Notes: generated by a model from the sequence alone, not told the origin. A stretch of 43,699 nt of DNA from Candidatus Aminicenans sakinawicola JGI OTU-1 (GCA_000493965.1 AWNV01000013.1:1-43699), one strand, 5' to 3'; shown: positions 17,103 through 26,706, counted from the first letter of the stretch. Translations and numbers: made by a program.

Positions 17103-17121
17103 GCTTCGTACGAATCAGCTT

Positions 17122-18279
17122 TTATCTGGCTGTATGCGATTGAATAAGCTTTTGACCAAACCAGGACCAGATTTTTTTGTGGAAGGCAAGGCTTGGGGGA
17201 TTGTTTTTTAATACTGAGAGTATGGTCTTCTCCTCTTTATCCTGTGGAGTTATTTTGAATATTGTACTGTTGTCCCAGATAACAGGAAATTCTGGATGAA
17301 ACTGGATTCCCAGCATATTTGGATATTTATCATGTCCGATTGCTTCCACCACTTTTCCGTCTAAGGAAGTGGCGATGATTTTTATACCCTTACCGGGCTT
17401 TTCAACCATTTGGTGATGGGAGCTAATAATAAATGGTGTGTCGTTTTTATTAAAGCCGAAATCTGATATAAATTTTCCATTTTCGCATAGTTTAATTGGA
17501 TGCACATTGTAAGATAGGAGTTTTTCTTCAGGATAGAGGCAGGCATAAGGATTTGAGTGCCAGTTTTCCTTTCCTAAAGAGATCACGTCTTCCAGATATT
17601 TTTTTTCGTATTTTTCTGACCAGATGTCCTGAACCAGGGTTCCACCTGTCCCGGTATTGAGGCTTTGTTCTCCAAGACAAATTCCCAAAATCGGGAATTC
17701 GGGCCGCGATTCAAGGAAAGGCTTAAATTTTGTATCCTGGCTTCCTCCGAGAAGATGGAATATGAAGGAAAGCTCAAGAAAATGACGGTATGGAGTCGAG
17801 ATGCGTGTTAGAAGGTTTGTCTTTTCACAATAAATATAGGGTGGGATATCTGCTCCACCGAAGAAAATTATGCCGTCCGAGTTCTTAAAGATGTTGTTGA
17901 ACTCGTTACTTAGGCAATTATATTTGAAAAGATTGTCTTTATTAATATTTCCTGAAAGCTTGTGAAACTTAATCCAGCCTAGTCTGTTTTTTTTGACGAA
18001 TTCAATAGATTTTTGATAGTCTGTACGCTCTTTTTCGTGGAAAATTCCGATTACAACCAGGTTTTTAACATTAAATAAACCTTGTTTTTCAAGCTCTATT
18101 AGCGAATGAAGGCTTCCCAATGAGGGATAGAGAATTGTTAATCTAACTTCGTTAGATACAAGTTTTGCTGTGTCGAAATATCTGTCTGGTTCTAGAGTTG
18201 ACGGTGGTTTGCAAGAGGATATTAAGACAAATATTGATATGATGAAAATTATAATCTTATTAGAAAAGGATTTTTTCAT
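17122..18279 (-). CDS. Lipoprotein with class I glutamine-amidotransferase fold (peptidase C26-like)
   Basis: The N-terminus is a lipoprotein signal (IFVLISSCKPP, lipid-anchored Cys at residue 23). The rest resembles class I amidotransferase and gamma-glutamyl hydrolase domains: GIIFFGGADIPP, the nucleophile elbow GICLGEQSLN with Cys201, and the His/Glu pair in GIQFHPEFP (His328, Glu330). An SSHHQMV segment matches the conserved loop of C26 hydrolases. A gamma-glutamyl bond is therefore a plausible substrate, but this copy is predicted to be exported and membrane-anchored, whereas most relatives are cytoplasmic. The gene is convergent with rfaE2 (19-base gap). Substrate and physiological role are unknown. 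Confidence 0.82.
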   Translation of the reverse strand: MKKSFSNKIIIFIISIFVLISSCKPPSTLEPDRYFDTAKLVSNEVRLTILYPSLGSLHSLIELEKQGLFNVKNLVVIGIFHEKERTDYQKSIEFVKKNRLGWIKFHKLSGNINKDNLFKYNCLSNEFNNIFKNSDGIIFFGGADIPPYIYCEKTNLLTRISTPYRHFLELSFIFHLLGGSQDTKFKPFLESRPEFPILGICLGEQSLNTGTGGTLVQDIWSEKYEKKYLEDVISLGKENWHSNPYACLYPEEKLLSYNVHPIKLCENGKFISDFGFNKNDTPFIISSHHQMVEKPGKGIKIIATSLDGKVVEAIGHDKYPNMLGIQFHPEFPVIWDNSTIFKITPQDKEEKTILSVLKNNPPSLAFHKKIWSWFGQKLIQSHTAR

Positions 18280-18356
18280 TCTATTCTCTCCCTTGAATTT
18301 AGAGATGACTAGAAAATTATAAATGCTTCGTCATGGTTTATCAAGAACTAACAATT

Positions 18357-18433
18357 TTGGCTCATATCAAATAAGGATACCTGAGTTGAAAATAAGAAGA
18401 AAAGGATAAGATGAATTATGGAGGGATAGCTGC
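18357..18433 (-). repeat. Dispersed intergenic repeat of about 76 bases, copy B
   Basis: The reverse complement of this stretch aligns to 1623-1698 at about 79% by hand alignment. It lies upstream of the lipoprotein gene, in the gap between that gene and the small protein at 18518-18778. The remaining bases of this 238-base gap show no further recognised signal. Confidence 0.55.
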
Positions 18434-18517
18434 CCTCAGGTCAGACCGCGACCCACTCTACAATTAGGGCCATTTTCTTCCCGATCTTTTTGATCCCTCG
18501 GAACTTCGCAAGTCATT

Positions 18518-18778
18518 TTATAGATAAGTGATTTCGAATTTTCCTGGCTCATAAACAGTAATCTTACACAAACGGCTTTTTATTTTACATTTGAAGATTT
18601 CATGTGTTTCTCCGGATTTTTTATCTTGAATTCTTTTTCTCCAGATTATTTTATCGATCTTGTATTTCTTATTGTTTATAATAACTGATCTAGGTGTTTC
18701 CTGTCCTTTGTACCCTTCATAAAAGCACACATCTATATTTTTGCTTACTCTTTTATTATTTTTCATAATCCGCCACAT
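18518..18778 (-). CDS. Small conserved-looking protein of unknown function
   Basis: The 86-residue (or 82 from the ATG at 18766) basic protein contains the pattern YEGYKGQETPRSVIINNKKY followed by a predicted run of beta strands ending KFEITYL. I recognise a resemblance to short single-domain proteins with the layout GY.G.E.PR..., but cannot name a family with confidence. No signal peptide, membrane helix or metal-binding cluster is visible; the four Cys and His residues are scattered. It diverges from mfd with only about 50 bases between starts. Function unknown. Confidence 0.6.
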   Translation of the reverse strand: MWRIMKNNKRVSKNIDVCFYEGYKGQETPRSVIINNKKYKIDKIIWRKRIQDKKSGETHEIFKCKIKSRLCKITVYEPGKFEITYL

Positions 18779-18830
18779 AAAATATTATAAACTTATTAGG
18801 TTCAACATTAAAAGCTTAAGATTGCTTCTA

Positions 18831-21800
18831 ATGTCCGGTAGCTCTTTAATAAAAGGCAGCAAACTGTATAATGATGATATGAGTTTGAATTTCATAAAAG
18901 AGACCGACGAATTTAAGAACTTGATTCATGCTGTAAAGGATGGAGAAAGTGGAATAAATATCTCCGGTCTCACAGAAGGGGCAAAGCCATATTTTCTAGC
19001 AGCTTTTTTACAGGAGTCAAAGAAAAAAGTTGTTTTGATACTGCCGCCTTCCTCTTCTCTTTCTCTCTTTGAAAAGAAGATCCGTTTTTTTTTTATCACA
19101 GTTTTCTTCAAATGTAAGCCTCAATATACTTCCTCCTCTATCTGAGAGTCCATACCAGGATATTTTTCCTGCTCTTGAGTCGATATCCTCACGAATGAAA
19201 TTTTTTTTCAAGTTGCTTAATTATCCGCCGAAGCTTGTTATTACCAATGTCCTTGGACTTCTAAAGCCTTTTCCTGATCTTGAGGAAAAAGAACAGTTTT
19301 TTTTAGGGTTAGAAAAGGGAGATATTTTTACACGTGAACACCTGCTTGAAGTCCTGAGTAGGTACGGGTATACCAGGCAAGATATAATAAGCTCTCATGG
19401 TGAATATGCATGGCGCGGAGGTGTTGTTGATGTTTTTTCGCCGTGGCAGTCCTTTCCTTTCCGCATCGAATTAAGCGGAGATGAGATTGCCTCACTCAGA
19501 GAATTTAAAACTTCATCTCAGCGTTCAGTACGAAAAGTTGACCACATTATCATTCCTTCTCTAAGGGAATTTCCATGCTCCCATAGATTTATATGCGAAT
19601 GGGAAGAACTTGCCAGGGCAAAAGTGGAGCCCTCTGCCTTAAAAGACATTAGTGAGAAAACAGGCTGGCTTAAGAAAGGAAATTTTCCCTCCTCTTTTCC
19701 TTTTCAGGCATTGGTCCACTCAAAACATTTTGTGCCTTTCAGTAATTATTTAAAGGATTTTCTTTATATTGTTGACGATTTCGCCGAAGTCGAAAAATAC
19801 TGGGAGGAGGCAATAAAAGATTTTCAAGGGCAATATGATGATATTAAGAATGAGGGAAAGTTCTCTCTTCCACCTGAAGAAATATATTCTCCGCACCTGT
19901 GGGAGTATATTAAAAACAGCGCAGTTCGGTTGAATGGATTTGCTTCTCAATCATCAAGAAAGATGTTCAAATTTCCTTTCCAGTCTGTTCCCAGGTTTGA
20001 AAACAAGATACCTTTTTTCCTTAAATATTTGAAAAAAACCCAGGAGGAAAGGGAAAGAACTTTCATATATTTCTCAAGCAGAGGAGTAAGAGAGAAATTT
20101 GCCGGCCTGCTTTCTCAACATCAGATAAGATATGTTGAATCTTCTTCTCCTTTTTTCCCCCAAAGAGATGAGTCTGTAGTACTTCTACTGGGAGATCTTC
20201 AGCGAGGGTTTAGCTTTCCAAAATTGAAGGTAACATATTTTTCTGAAAAAGACATTTTCACGGAAGAAAAAATTATTGTCAGCCGGTCACACATAAAGCC
20301 ATTTATGTCTCATTTTCAAGACCTGAAGGTAGGCGATTATGTTCTCCATGCGGATTATGGAATTGGAGTCTTCAGTGGATTGGTGAAAATAGCAGTGGAA
20401 AGAAAATACCGTGAATTCATAGAAATTCTTTATAGGGATGATGATAAGCTTTTTATTCCTGTAGAAGACCTTAACTTGGTGCAAAAATATGCAAAATTAG
20501 GCACTGGCTTCCCTGTGCTCAATAAATTGGGAACAAATACGTGGGATAAAACTAAAATAAGAGTAAAAAAGGCAGTGGAGAATATGGCAAAAGAACTTCT
20601 GCATCTGTATGCGAAGAGGAAAGCAATCATAGGATACGCTTTCAGCGCTGAGGGAACATGGCAGGATGATTTTGATAAGACATTTGAATATACGGAAACA
20701 GATGATCAAATCAGGGCAATAAAAGAAATTACAAGAGATATGGAATCAAAGTCTCCAATGGATCGCCTTTTATGCGGAGATGTGGGTTATGGAAAGACTG
20801 AAGTGGCTATAAGAGCATCTTTTAAGGCGGTCATGGATGGAAAACAGGTGGCTGTTCTCTGCCCGACCACGGTTCTTTCCAGTCAGCATCTTAAAACTTT
20901 CAGAAACAGGATGATACTTTTCCCTGTCAGGATTGAAAGCCTTACTCGGCTTCAAACAAAATCCCTGCAAAAGAAAATCATTGAAGATTTGCAAAAAGGA
21001 TTGGTTGATATTATTATCGGCACACACAGACTTCTTTCCGAGGATGTTAAATTCCGTGACCTTGGACTTCTGATTGTAGATGAAGAGCAGAGATTCGGCG
21101 TTAATCATAAGGAAAAAATAAAAAAGATTAAGGCCAATGTTGATGTTCTTACCATGACAGCCACGCCAATCCCGAGGACCTTAAATATGTCGCTCACTGG
21201 TTTAAGGGATATTAGCCTTATTGAGACGCCTCCTAAAGACAGGCTTGCTATACATACGGTCGTTACTTCCTTTAACCGTAGCCTTATAGCATCCGCTATA
21301 AAGAAGGAGCTGGCCAGGAGAGGGCAAGTCTATTTTATCTATAACAGGATTGAAGACATAGATACTATCGTTCAAATGATAGAAAAATGGGTGCCGCAGG
21401 CCAAGGTAGTTTCTATCCATGGCAAAATGTCCAGTTTGTCCCTTGAGAAAAGAATGATTAATTTTATCCAGCAGAGATATAATGTTCTTGTTTCGACCAC
21501 TATCATTGAAAATGGTATTGACATCCCACTTGTAAATACTCTCATTGTCAACCGGGCTGATAAGTTCGGGTTAGCTCAGCTTTATCAGCTGCGTGGACGT
21601 GTGGGCCGTTCTTCCCGCCAGGCAGTTGCTTATTTTCTTGTTCCCTCTTTTATGGATTTGAACCAGTTAGCCAAAGAACGGTTGAAAGCCCTACAGGAAT
21701 TTACTGAATTGGGATCCGGTTTTCGCCTTGCGGCAAGAGACCTGGAAATTAGGGGAACTGGAAATTTCCTGGGTGCACAGCAGCATGGATATATTGAGGC

Positions 21801-22308
21801 TGTGGGATTTGACTATTATATTCACCTTTTAGGAAAGTCAATCAAAAAACTCAAGAAGGAAAAAGTCCAAGAAGTCAAAACTGAGATCAATTTAAAGGTA
21901 GATATCCACATTCCAGAAGATTACCTTCAACATGTCAACCTAAGGCTTAATCTGTATAAAAGGATCTCTTCAGTAGAAGATCTTGAAGAAATTGAAAAAC
22001 TAAGAGATGAGATTAAAGATAGAAATGGCCCTATTCCTTCCAGCGTCAGGAATCTTCTTTGTTATGGGACCGTCAAGTATCTGGCAGAGTATATAAAGAT
22101 TAAATCTATTGACCGTATTGGCCAGAAAATTGTCTTTAAATTTTTTCCGATGTCTCCGGCAAATCTATCCGGGTTGACCAGAATAGTAAATAAATATTCG
22201 GGTTCCATTACTCCCCGTGGGGTGATGAGCATTATTCTGTCTTCAGATAAAGAAACAAAAATCATGGATGAAACGATATTAATCTTGAAGGAGTTATCTC
22301 TAATGTAA
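18831..22308 (+). CDS. mfd: Transcription-repair coupling factor Mfd, frameshifted at a T10 run
   Basis: Mfd removes stalled RNA polymerase from DNA lesions and recruits UvrA. The large in-frame part (from about 19105) holds the polymerase-interacting domain (GDYVLHADYGIGVFSG) and a RecG-like translocase with Walker A GDVGYGKT, the DEEQ box IVDEEQRFG, TMTATPIPRTLNMSL, and GRVGRSSRQAVAYF. The UvrB-like N-terminus is split: the frame from 18831 ends at 19145, and the other frame continues to 22308. Removing one T from 19085-19094 joins them as KKIRFFLSQFSSN and restores a product of about 1158 residues, the normal Mfd length. Start 18831 is uncertain (18879 also possible). The cause may be sequencing error, mutation or polymerase slippage. 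Confidence 0.9.
19085..19094 (+). other. T10 homopolymer at the mfd frame break
   Basis: Ten consecutive T residues in the coding strand separate the two mfd frames. With nine Ts the frame is continuous. Runs of this length are prone both to sequencing error and to transcriptional slippage. Confidence 0.85.
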
Positions 22309-22332
22309 TATAATGGGTTGAATTTAAAGAAG

Positions 22333-23319
22333 ATGAAATATGTCAAGGTGAAGAGATGTTTATTTTTAATTTTGTTTGTGCCTTTTTCTGCCTTTTTTAT
22401 TATAAATTGCCGTGGAAAGCAGGTTGAGGAAAATCTATCGGATTATAACTTGAATAACCCTGAAAAAAAGAATAATATCATTCTCAAAATTGAGGACTCT
22501 TTCTATTTTAATTCCGACTTTGAAAAATACCTTATTCTTATTGCTGGAAATGAATACAACAATCTGGCCCTTGATTCTTTAAGCCGCCTTTTTGATAACT
22601 TTGTCGAGGAAAAGATTTTGTTAGAAGCTGCAAGGAGTAAAGAAGTTGCATTAACATGGGAAGAAAAGAAAACTTATCTTGCTAAACTAGCGAAAGAGTC
22701 CTGGCCATATGAGAAAAAATTAGCACTGAATCAGATCGATACAAAGGTTCTGCTTGAAAGGTTGTTGATAGAGAAATATACTTTCGAGATTGTGAAGGAT
22801 ATTGATGTTACGGATGAAGAAATTAAGGAATATTATGATATCCACAAAAGAGAATTTTTGCGGCCTGAAAGAGTTAAAGTAAGCCAAATTCTATTAAAGA
22901 CTGAAGATAAAGCCATTGAAGTACTTGAAAGGCTCAAGAGCTCTGGTGATGAAGATTTCAGAAAAGCTGTGAAAGAAATATCTATAGGGGTAGAAGCTTC
23001 AAAAGGCGGAGAAATGGGCGTGTTTGAGATGGGGCAGCTTCCCTTTGAGATGGAAAAAGTGATATTTTCCCTGGAAGAAGGAGAATTGAGTCCTGTTGTA
23101 GAGTCTTCTTATGGTTATCATATTTTCAAGCTGGATAAATGGTATGAGCCTGGATTAATCTCCGAAGAAGAAGCTGCGTCTGAAATAAAGATAAAAATTC
23201 TAAATGATAAAATAAAACAAAACATTTCACAAAACTTAAAAGAACTGAAAGAAAAAATGGGATGGGATTTCTATCCGGAAAATTTGAGTTTTCCTTATCA
23301 GAGGAATAACCGTGAGTAA
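22333..23319 (+). CDS. Parvulin-type peptidyl-prolyl isomerase lipoprotein
   Basis: The protein of about 328 residues starts with a lipoprotein signal (SAFFIINCRG, Cys26). After an alpha-helical N-domain resembling SurA/PrsA chaperones comes a parvulin (PPIC) domain: RVKVSQILLKTEDKA, then GGEMGVFEMGQLPFEME and SPVVESSYGYHIFKL. The motif GYHIFKL is the conserved C-terminal strand. It probably folds outer-membrane or periplasmic proteins from a membrane anchor, like PrsA or PpiD. ATG 22333 is preferred over TTG 22318 since it opens the signal peptide. It lies just after mfd and overlaps the next PPIase by 8 bases. Confidence 0.88.
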   Translation: MKYVKVKRCLFLILFVPFSAFFIINCRGKQVEENLSDYNLNNPEKKNNIILKIEDSFYFNSDFEKYLILIAGNEYNNLALDSLSRLFDNFVEEKILLEAARSKEVALTWEEKKTYLAKLAKESWPYEKKLALNQIDTKVLLERLLIEKYTFEIVKDIDVTDEEIKEYYDIHKREFLRPERVKVSQILLKTEDKAIEVLERLKSSGDEDFRKAVKEISIGVEASKGGEMGVFEMGQLPFEMEKVIFSLEEGELSPVVESSYGYHIFKLDKWYEPGLISEEEAASEIKIKILNDKIKQNISQNLKELKEKMGWDFYPENLSFPYQRNNRE

Positions 23320-24286
23320 TATGAAAAAATTGATTGTCTGCTTCTATTTATTATCAACAGTGATATTTCTCTGCGGCCAAGAAGTTGTTGAGGCAATTGT
23401 TGCAGTCGTAAATGATGAAGTAATCACTCTTTATCAATATAAACGTCAGAATGAAATCCTCTATCAAACACTCAGCAGGCAACTTCAGGGAGCAGAACTA
23501 AATGAGCAGTATAAGAAAATGAAAAGTGAACTGTTAGATCAAATGATAACAGATATTCTTCTTTTACAGGAAGCTAAAAAACTGGATATAAATGTTAACG
23601 AACAGGTTAATATGTCTATTGAGAAGATTAAAAAAGACAATGGCATTGAAACAGATAACCAGTTAAAGCAGGTTTTAATGCAGCAGGGTATTAGCTTTGA
23701 GGACTGGAAGATGCAGATGGAAGAGAATTTGATGAAACAGAATATCATATTTACGAATGTTGGAAGGACTGTTGTTATAGATGACTCAGAGATTGTAAGC
23801 TATTATAAACAACACCAGGATGAATTCACCGAGCCCCCAGCGTACAGCTTAAAGGCCATTTATATTTCGGCTGAAGGGAAAAGTGAGGAAGAAGTACAGG
23901 CTAAAATGGAAGAGATTGAAGCTAAGATTGAAGCTGGGGAAGATTTTGCTGTAATTTCAGGAGAGTATTCTGAAGGACCGGAGAAGGAATCTCAGGGTGA
24001 CTTGGGTGTCTATAAGAAAGGAGAGTTAGAGAAGAATCTGGAGCAGGCAGTGGATGTATTAAAGAAAGGTGAAATAACTTCCTGGCTTGAGATAAAAAAT
24101 GGATGGTATTTGCTGCGGTTGGAGGATAGAAAGGAGAGTTACATAAAGGCTTTTGATGACGTGAAGAAAGAGATCGAAAAGAAACTGTTTGAAGAAAGAA
24201 GCGATAAAAAGCTTAAAAAATATTTAGAGGAACTCAAACAAAAAAGCTATATAAAAATCCTTTTGCCAAATCCGCTTGATTTCTAA
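23312..24286 (+). CDS. surA: SurA-like periplasmic chaperone / PPIase
   Basis: A signal peptide (residues 1 to about 24, LIVCFYLLSTVIFLCGQ) precedes the SurA N-domain VEAIVAVVNDEVITLYQYKR, closely matching the vocabulary of SurA (VVNDxVIT). A single parvulin domain follows, with GDLGVYKKGELEKNLEQ and WYLLRLEDRKES. E. coli SurA has two parvulin domains; this 324-residue protein has one. It should assist outer-membrane beta-barrel biogenesis. The GTG at 23312, 8 bases after GAGG, overlaps the preceding gene; an ATG at 23321 is the alternative. The 3' end overlaps pdaD tail-to-tail by 4 bases. Confidence 0.85.
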   Translation: MSNMKKLIVCFYLLSTVIFLCGQEVVEAIVAVVNDEVITLYQYKRQNEILYQTLSRQLQGAELNEQYKKMKSELLDQMITDILLLQEAKKLDINVNEQVNMSIEKIKKDNGIETDNQLKQVLMQQGISFEDWKMQMEENLMKQNIIFTNVGRTVVIDDSEIVSYYKQHQDEFTEPPAYSLKAIYISAEGKSEEEVQAKMEEIEAKIEAGEDFAVISGEYSEGPEKESQGDLGVYKKGELEKNLEQAVDVLKKGEITSWLEIKNGWYLLRLEDRKESYIKAFDDVKKEIEKKLFEERSDKKLKKYLEELKQKSYIKILLPNPLDF

Positions 24287-24834
24287 GGCAGACAAACAGC
24301 TGCAGCAAAAGTTGTTGTCCACAATCCCTTTATTCCTTCAGCAGTTTGTGTAATATTTTGAGTTCTGACGATTAAATCTTCGGAAATTTTGTATAGACTT
24401 TTTTCTTCGTTCCAGATTTGATTGAGGTTAAAATTTTTTCCGAGGGTCGTAGCAAGCATGTATGCTGCCAGGTCTTCTGCGTATTCGCCAGCTTCCATTT
24501 CTTCCTGGCCGTAACCGCTGTGTTCAGATAGATATCCGTAATGGCTGGGAGCATTTGGGATAGCAAGGCCTATGGAGGCAGAAATTAAACGGTGGGCTTC
24601 ATTTGAAGCATTTTTGCTCATTACAAGAAAGAGAATTTGTCCTGGCTGGAGAAGACTAAGTCCTTCCTCTTTTGATATTAATTTACAATGTGGTGGGAAA
24701 ATGCTGGAAATTTTAACAAGGTTATAAGGAGCAATATTTGCATCTCTAAGGGCCAGCTCAAAACTGGCCAATTTTTCCTTATGATGTCCTTTTCCTTTTG
24801 TTAAGAATATTCTTGACGGGATGATTGTATCCAT
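24283..24834 (-). CDS. pdaD: Pyruvoyl-dependent arginine decarboxylase
   Basis: The 183-residue protein matches pyruvoyl-dependent arginine decarboxylases (PvlArgDC), which make agmatine for polyamine synthesis or acid resistance. The proenzyme self-cleaves between two serines to form the pyruvoyl cofactor; the expected site is present as KISSIFPPHC with Ser43-Ser44. Other conserved blocks are PSRIFLTKGKGHH, HYGYLSEHSGYGQ and the C-terminal GLWTTTFAAAVCLP. The start ATG at 24834 opens this block. It is convergent and overlapping with surA. No agmatinase or agmatine deiminase gene is adjacent. Confidence 0.93.
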   Translation of the reverse strand: MDTIIPSRIFLTKGKGHHKEKLASFELALRDANIAPYNLVKISSIFPPHCKLISKEEGLSLLQPGQILFLVMSKNASNEAHRLISASIGLAIPNAPSHYGYLSEHSGYGQEEMEAGEYAEDLAAYMLATTLGKNFNLNQIWNEEKSLYKISEDLIVRTQNITQTAEGIKGLWTTTFAAAVCLP

Positions 24835-24900
24835 GGCTTATTTCCGTGTTTTTAAAAACGATCTTAAGAAAAGCTTCTTTAACTGGTTTGAATCGATGAA

Positions 24901-25461
24901 TTAAGGAAGTTTTTCTTCTTTCTTTTCTATGTTGACAGGTTCTGGCTCTTTAAAGTCGATTTTCTTTGAAACTTCCCATTCTCCGAGATTGACAAATTGT
25001 GAACCTTTGGACTGAGAGAAAAGTTTGACTATGACGGTTTTCCACTGGGGATTATTCTTAAATGAGGCCAGATTCTTGGCTTCGACTCCGTAATTGCTTT
25101 TTAATAGAATGACCTTGCCTGTTTCGCTAGGATTGACAGGTTCTCTGCGAATAGCAGCCAGGAAGCAATCTCCAAGGTTTTCGTAGTCATTCTTGAAGCG
25201 GAAGACAGCATTAAAATTTATATAGGTCAGAGGCTTGTCTGTTACATTTTTTACTCTAAAGGATATTGCAGGAACCAGGATTAATTTTGGTGGCCAAGAC
25301 TGGTAGTATTTGTCTACCCATTTTGTCTCAACATCTTCGATTTCTATTGACGCAGCCAACTCTTCACTAGTTATAGATTTCATAAGACCGACTTTATTGA
25401 GAGTAAAGACTACGATAATTGAGAGGATAGCTACTCCTAACAAAAATGACCATTTTTTCAT
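24901..25461 (-). CDS. Membrane-anchored protein of unknown function
   Basis: The N-terminal hydrophobic segment (residues 4-22, WSFLLGVAILSIIVVFTLN) is a membrane anchor or uncleaved signal. The remaining 160 residues look like one extracytoplasmic beta-rich domain: PAISFRVKNVTDKPLTYINF is the kind of FxLxN pattern seen in proteins of the FxLYD/beta-sandwich type, followed by a strand NLGEWEVSKKIDF and a charged tail. GGAGGAGGAG just before the ATG is a strong ribosome-binding site. It lies between yibQ-like and pdaD genes on the same strand. I cannot assign a function. Confidence 0.75.
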   Translation of the reverse strand: MKKWSFLLGVAILSIIVVFTLNKVGLMKSITSEELAASIEIEDVETKWVDKYYQSWPPKLILVPAISFRVKNVTDKPLTYINFNAVFRFKNDYENLGDCFLAAIRREPVNPSETGKVILLKSNYGVEAKNLASFKNNPQWKTVIVKLFSQSKGSQFVNLGEWEVSKKIDFKEPEPVNIEKKEEKLP

Positions 25462-25525
25462 CTATCTCCTCCTCCTTATTAATATAATTGATGTGTTACA
25501 ATTATGCAAATAATTTTAAGTTGGG

Positions 25526-26698
25526 TTATTGGACAATTTGTGAAACAAAAACTGGCTCAAGGTCATATTTTTGAAATAAATGGAAATTTTCTCTCAAGAC
25601 TTTGAGCGTCTCTGGAAATGGGTGACAGATTCCCACAGCACTGCCGTTCTTTTTTGCAAGACTGAAAAGTTCAATCAACTGAGCTTTTATGTGATCTTCA
25701 TCAACTACTGTATCGAGAAAGATATTGCGGTAGGCTGAGGGAATATTAAGTGTTTGTGCAACTTTGAATGCAACAGAGTTTCCTGTTGTCCTGCTGTCGA
25801 TAAAAAAAAGATTCCTTTCCTTTAAACACTCGAGAATTATGCGCATGAGCTTTTCATTGCTTGTGATTTTCGAGCCCATATGGTTGTTTGCCCCGATGAT
25901 GTATGGAATTTGTTTAATATCTTTTTCAACTGTGTCAATGATTTCGTCTTTGCTCATATTTGAGTGAATGAGTCCTTTAATATTGTTATTTTTTTCTCCG
26001 TTATTGATTGGTTCCAGAGGCAGATGAAGAAGGATTTCCAACTGCTTTTCGTGAGCAATACGGGCTGTTTTTTCCCCGAGAGGGCTGTAAGGAATGATTG
26101 CGATTGTTAAAGGCACATCGAGAGAGCAGATATTGTTTAAGCTTTTCAAGGAATATCCCATATCATCAATGATAAGAGCGACTTTATTTTTAGGCTTTTC
26201 CTTAGGAGGGATCTCTTTTATTTTGACTTTTTCTTTCTTGCAGGAAAAGAGGATTATAACTCTTTGTTTTCCTTTTCCCTCTATTTCCCACAGAAAGTAA
26301 TATTTTCCCGCAGCTTGTTGTTCTTCCTTTTTGACAATTAAAGATTTTGTTTTTTTAAATTCATTTTCGAGGAGAGATTCTAAGAGACCGTATTTTTCAC
26401 TAGGGATGTCAACCATTAGATGATATATTCCTTTAGTGTCTCTGAATTGATTAACTGAATCCTCAGGAATGCCGAGAAATAATAAATTCTGAAGGATAAT
26501 TTCGTTAAGTAACTCTTTTTTAAAGGATACTTCCTTTTTTGCTGCAAGAGCGGGGAACAGATAGGATTTTTCTCCTTTTTTCCAGCTGATATAGTCTAAT
26601 CCTAAGGCAGATAAAAGAGCTAGAAAGCATAGAGAAATAGTAAAGGCTGGAGGAAATTTATGGTAGATTTTTGCTCTGAGCGATTTGAATATTCGCAT
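25526..26698 (-). CDS. Divergent polysaccharide deacetylase (YibQ-like)
   Basis: Residues of about 18-36 form a membrane anchor; after a variable region, the C-terminal 230 residues match the divergent polysaccharide deacetylase family: VALIIDDMGYSL, PLTIAIIPYSPLGEKTA, ILLHLPLEP, GANNHMGSKIT, FFIDSRTTGNSVAF and AVGICHPFPETL. These include the family's conserved DD, H-H-M and H-P residues. The substrate is not established; relatives lie next to envC in many Gram-negative genomes, as here (with the S41-like gene between). It probably acts on envelope glycans in the periplasm. It begins 8 bases after the S41-like gene. Confidence 0.9.
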   Translation of the reverse strand: MRIFKSLRAKIYHKFPPAFTISLCFLALLSALGLDYISWKKGEKSYLFPALAAKKEVSFKKELLNEIILQNLLFLGIPEDSVNQFRDTKGIYHLMVDIPSEKYGLLESLLENEFKKTKSLIVKKEEQQAAGKYYFLWEIEGKGKQRVIILFSCKKEKVKIKEIPPKEKPKNKVALIIDDMGYSLKSLNNICSLDVPLTIAIIPYSPLGEKTARIAHEKQLEILLHLPLEPINNGEKNNNIKGLIHSNMSKDEIIDTVEKDIKQIPYIIGANNHMGSKITSNEKLMRIILECLKERNLFFIDSRTTGNSVAFKVAQTLNIPSAYRNIFLDTVVDEDHIKAQLIELFSLAKKNGSAVGICHPFPETLKVLRENFHLFQKYDLEPVFVSQIVQ

Positions 26699-26706
26699 AT
26701 ATTATA

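Noticed and set aside
19085..19094. T10 run as an intrinsic terminator
   Set aside because: No GC-rich hairpin precedes it, and it lies within conserved mfd coding sequence.
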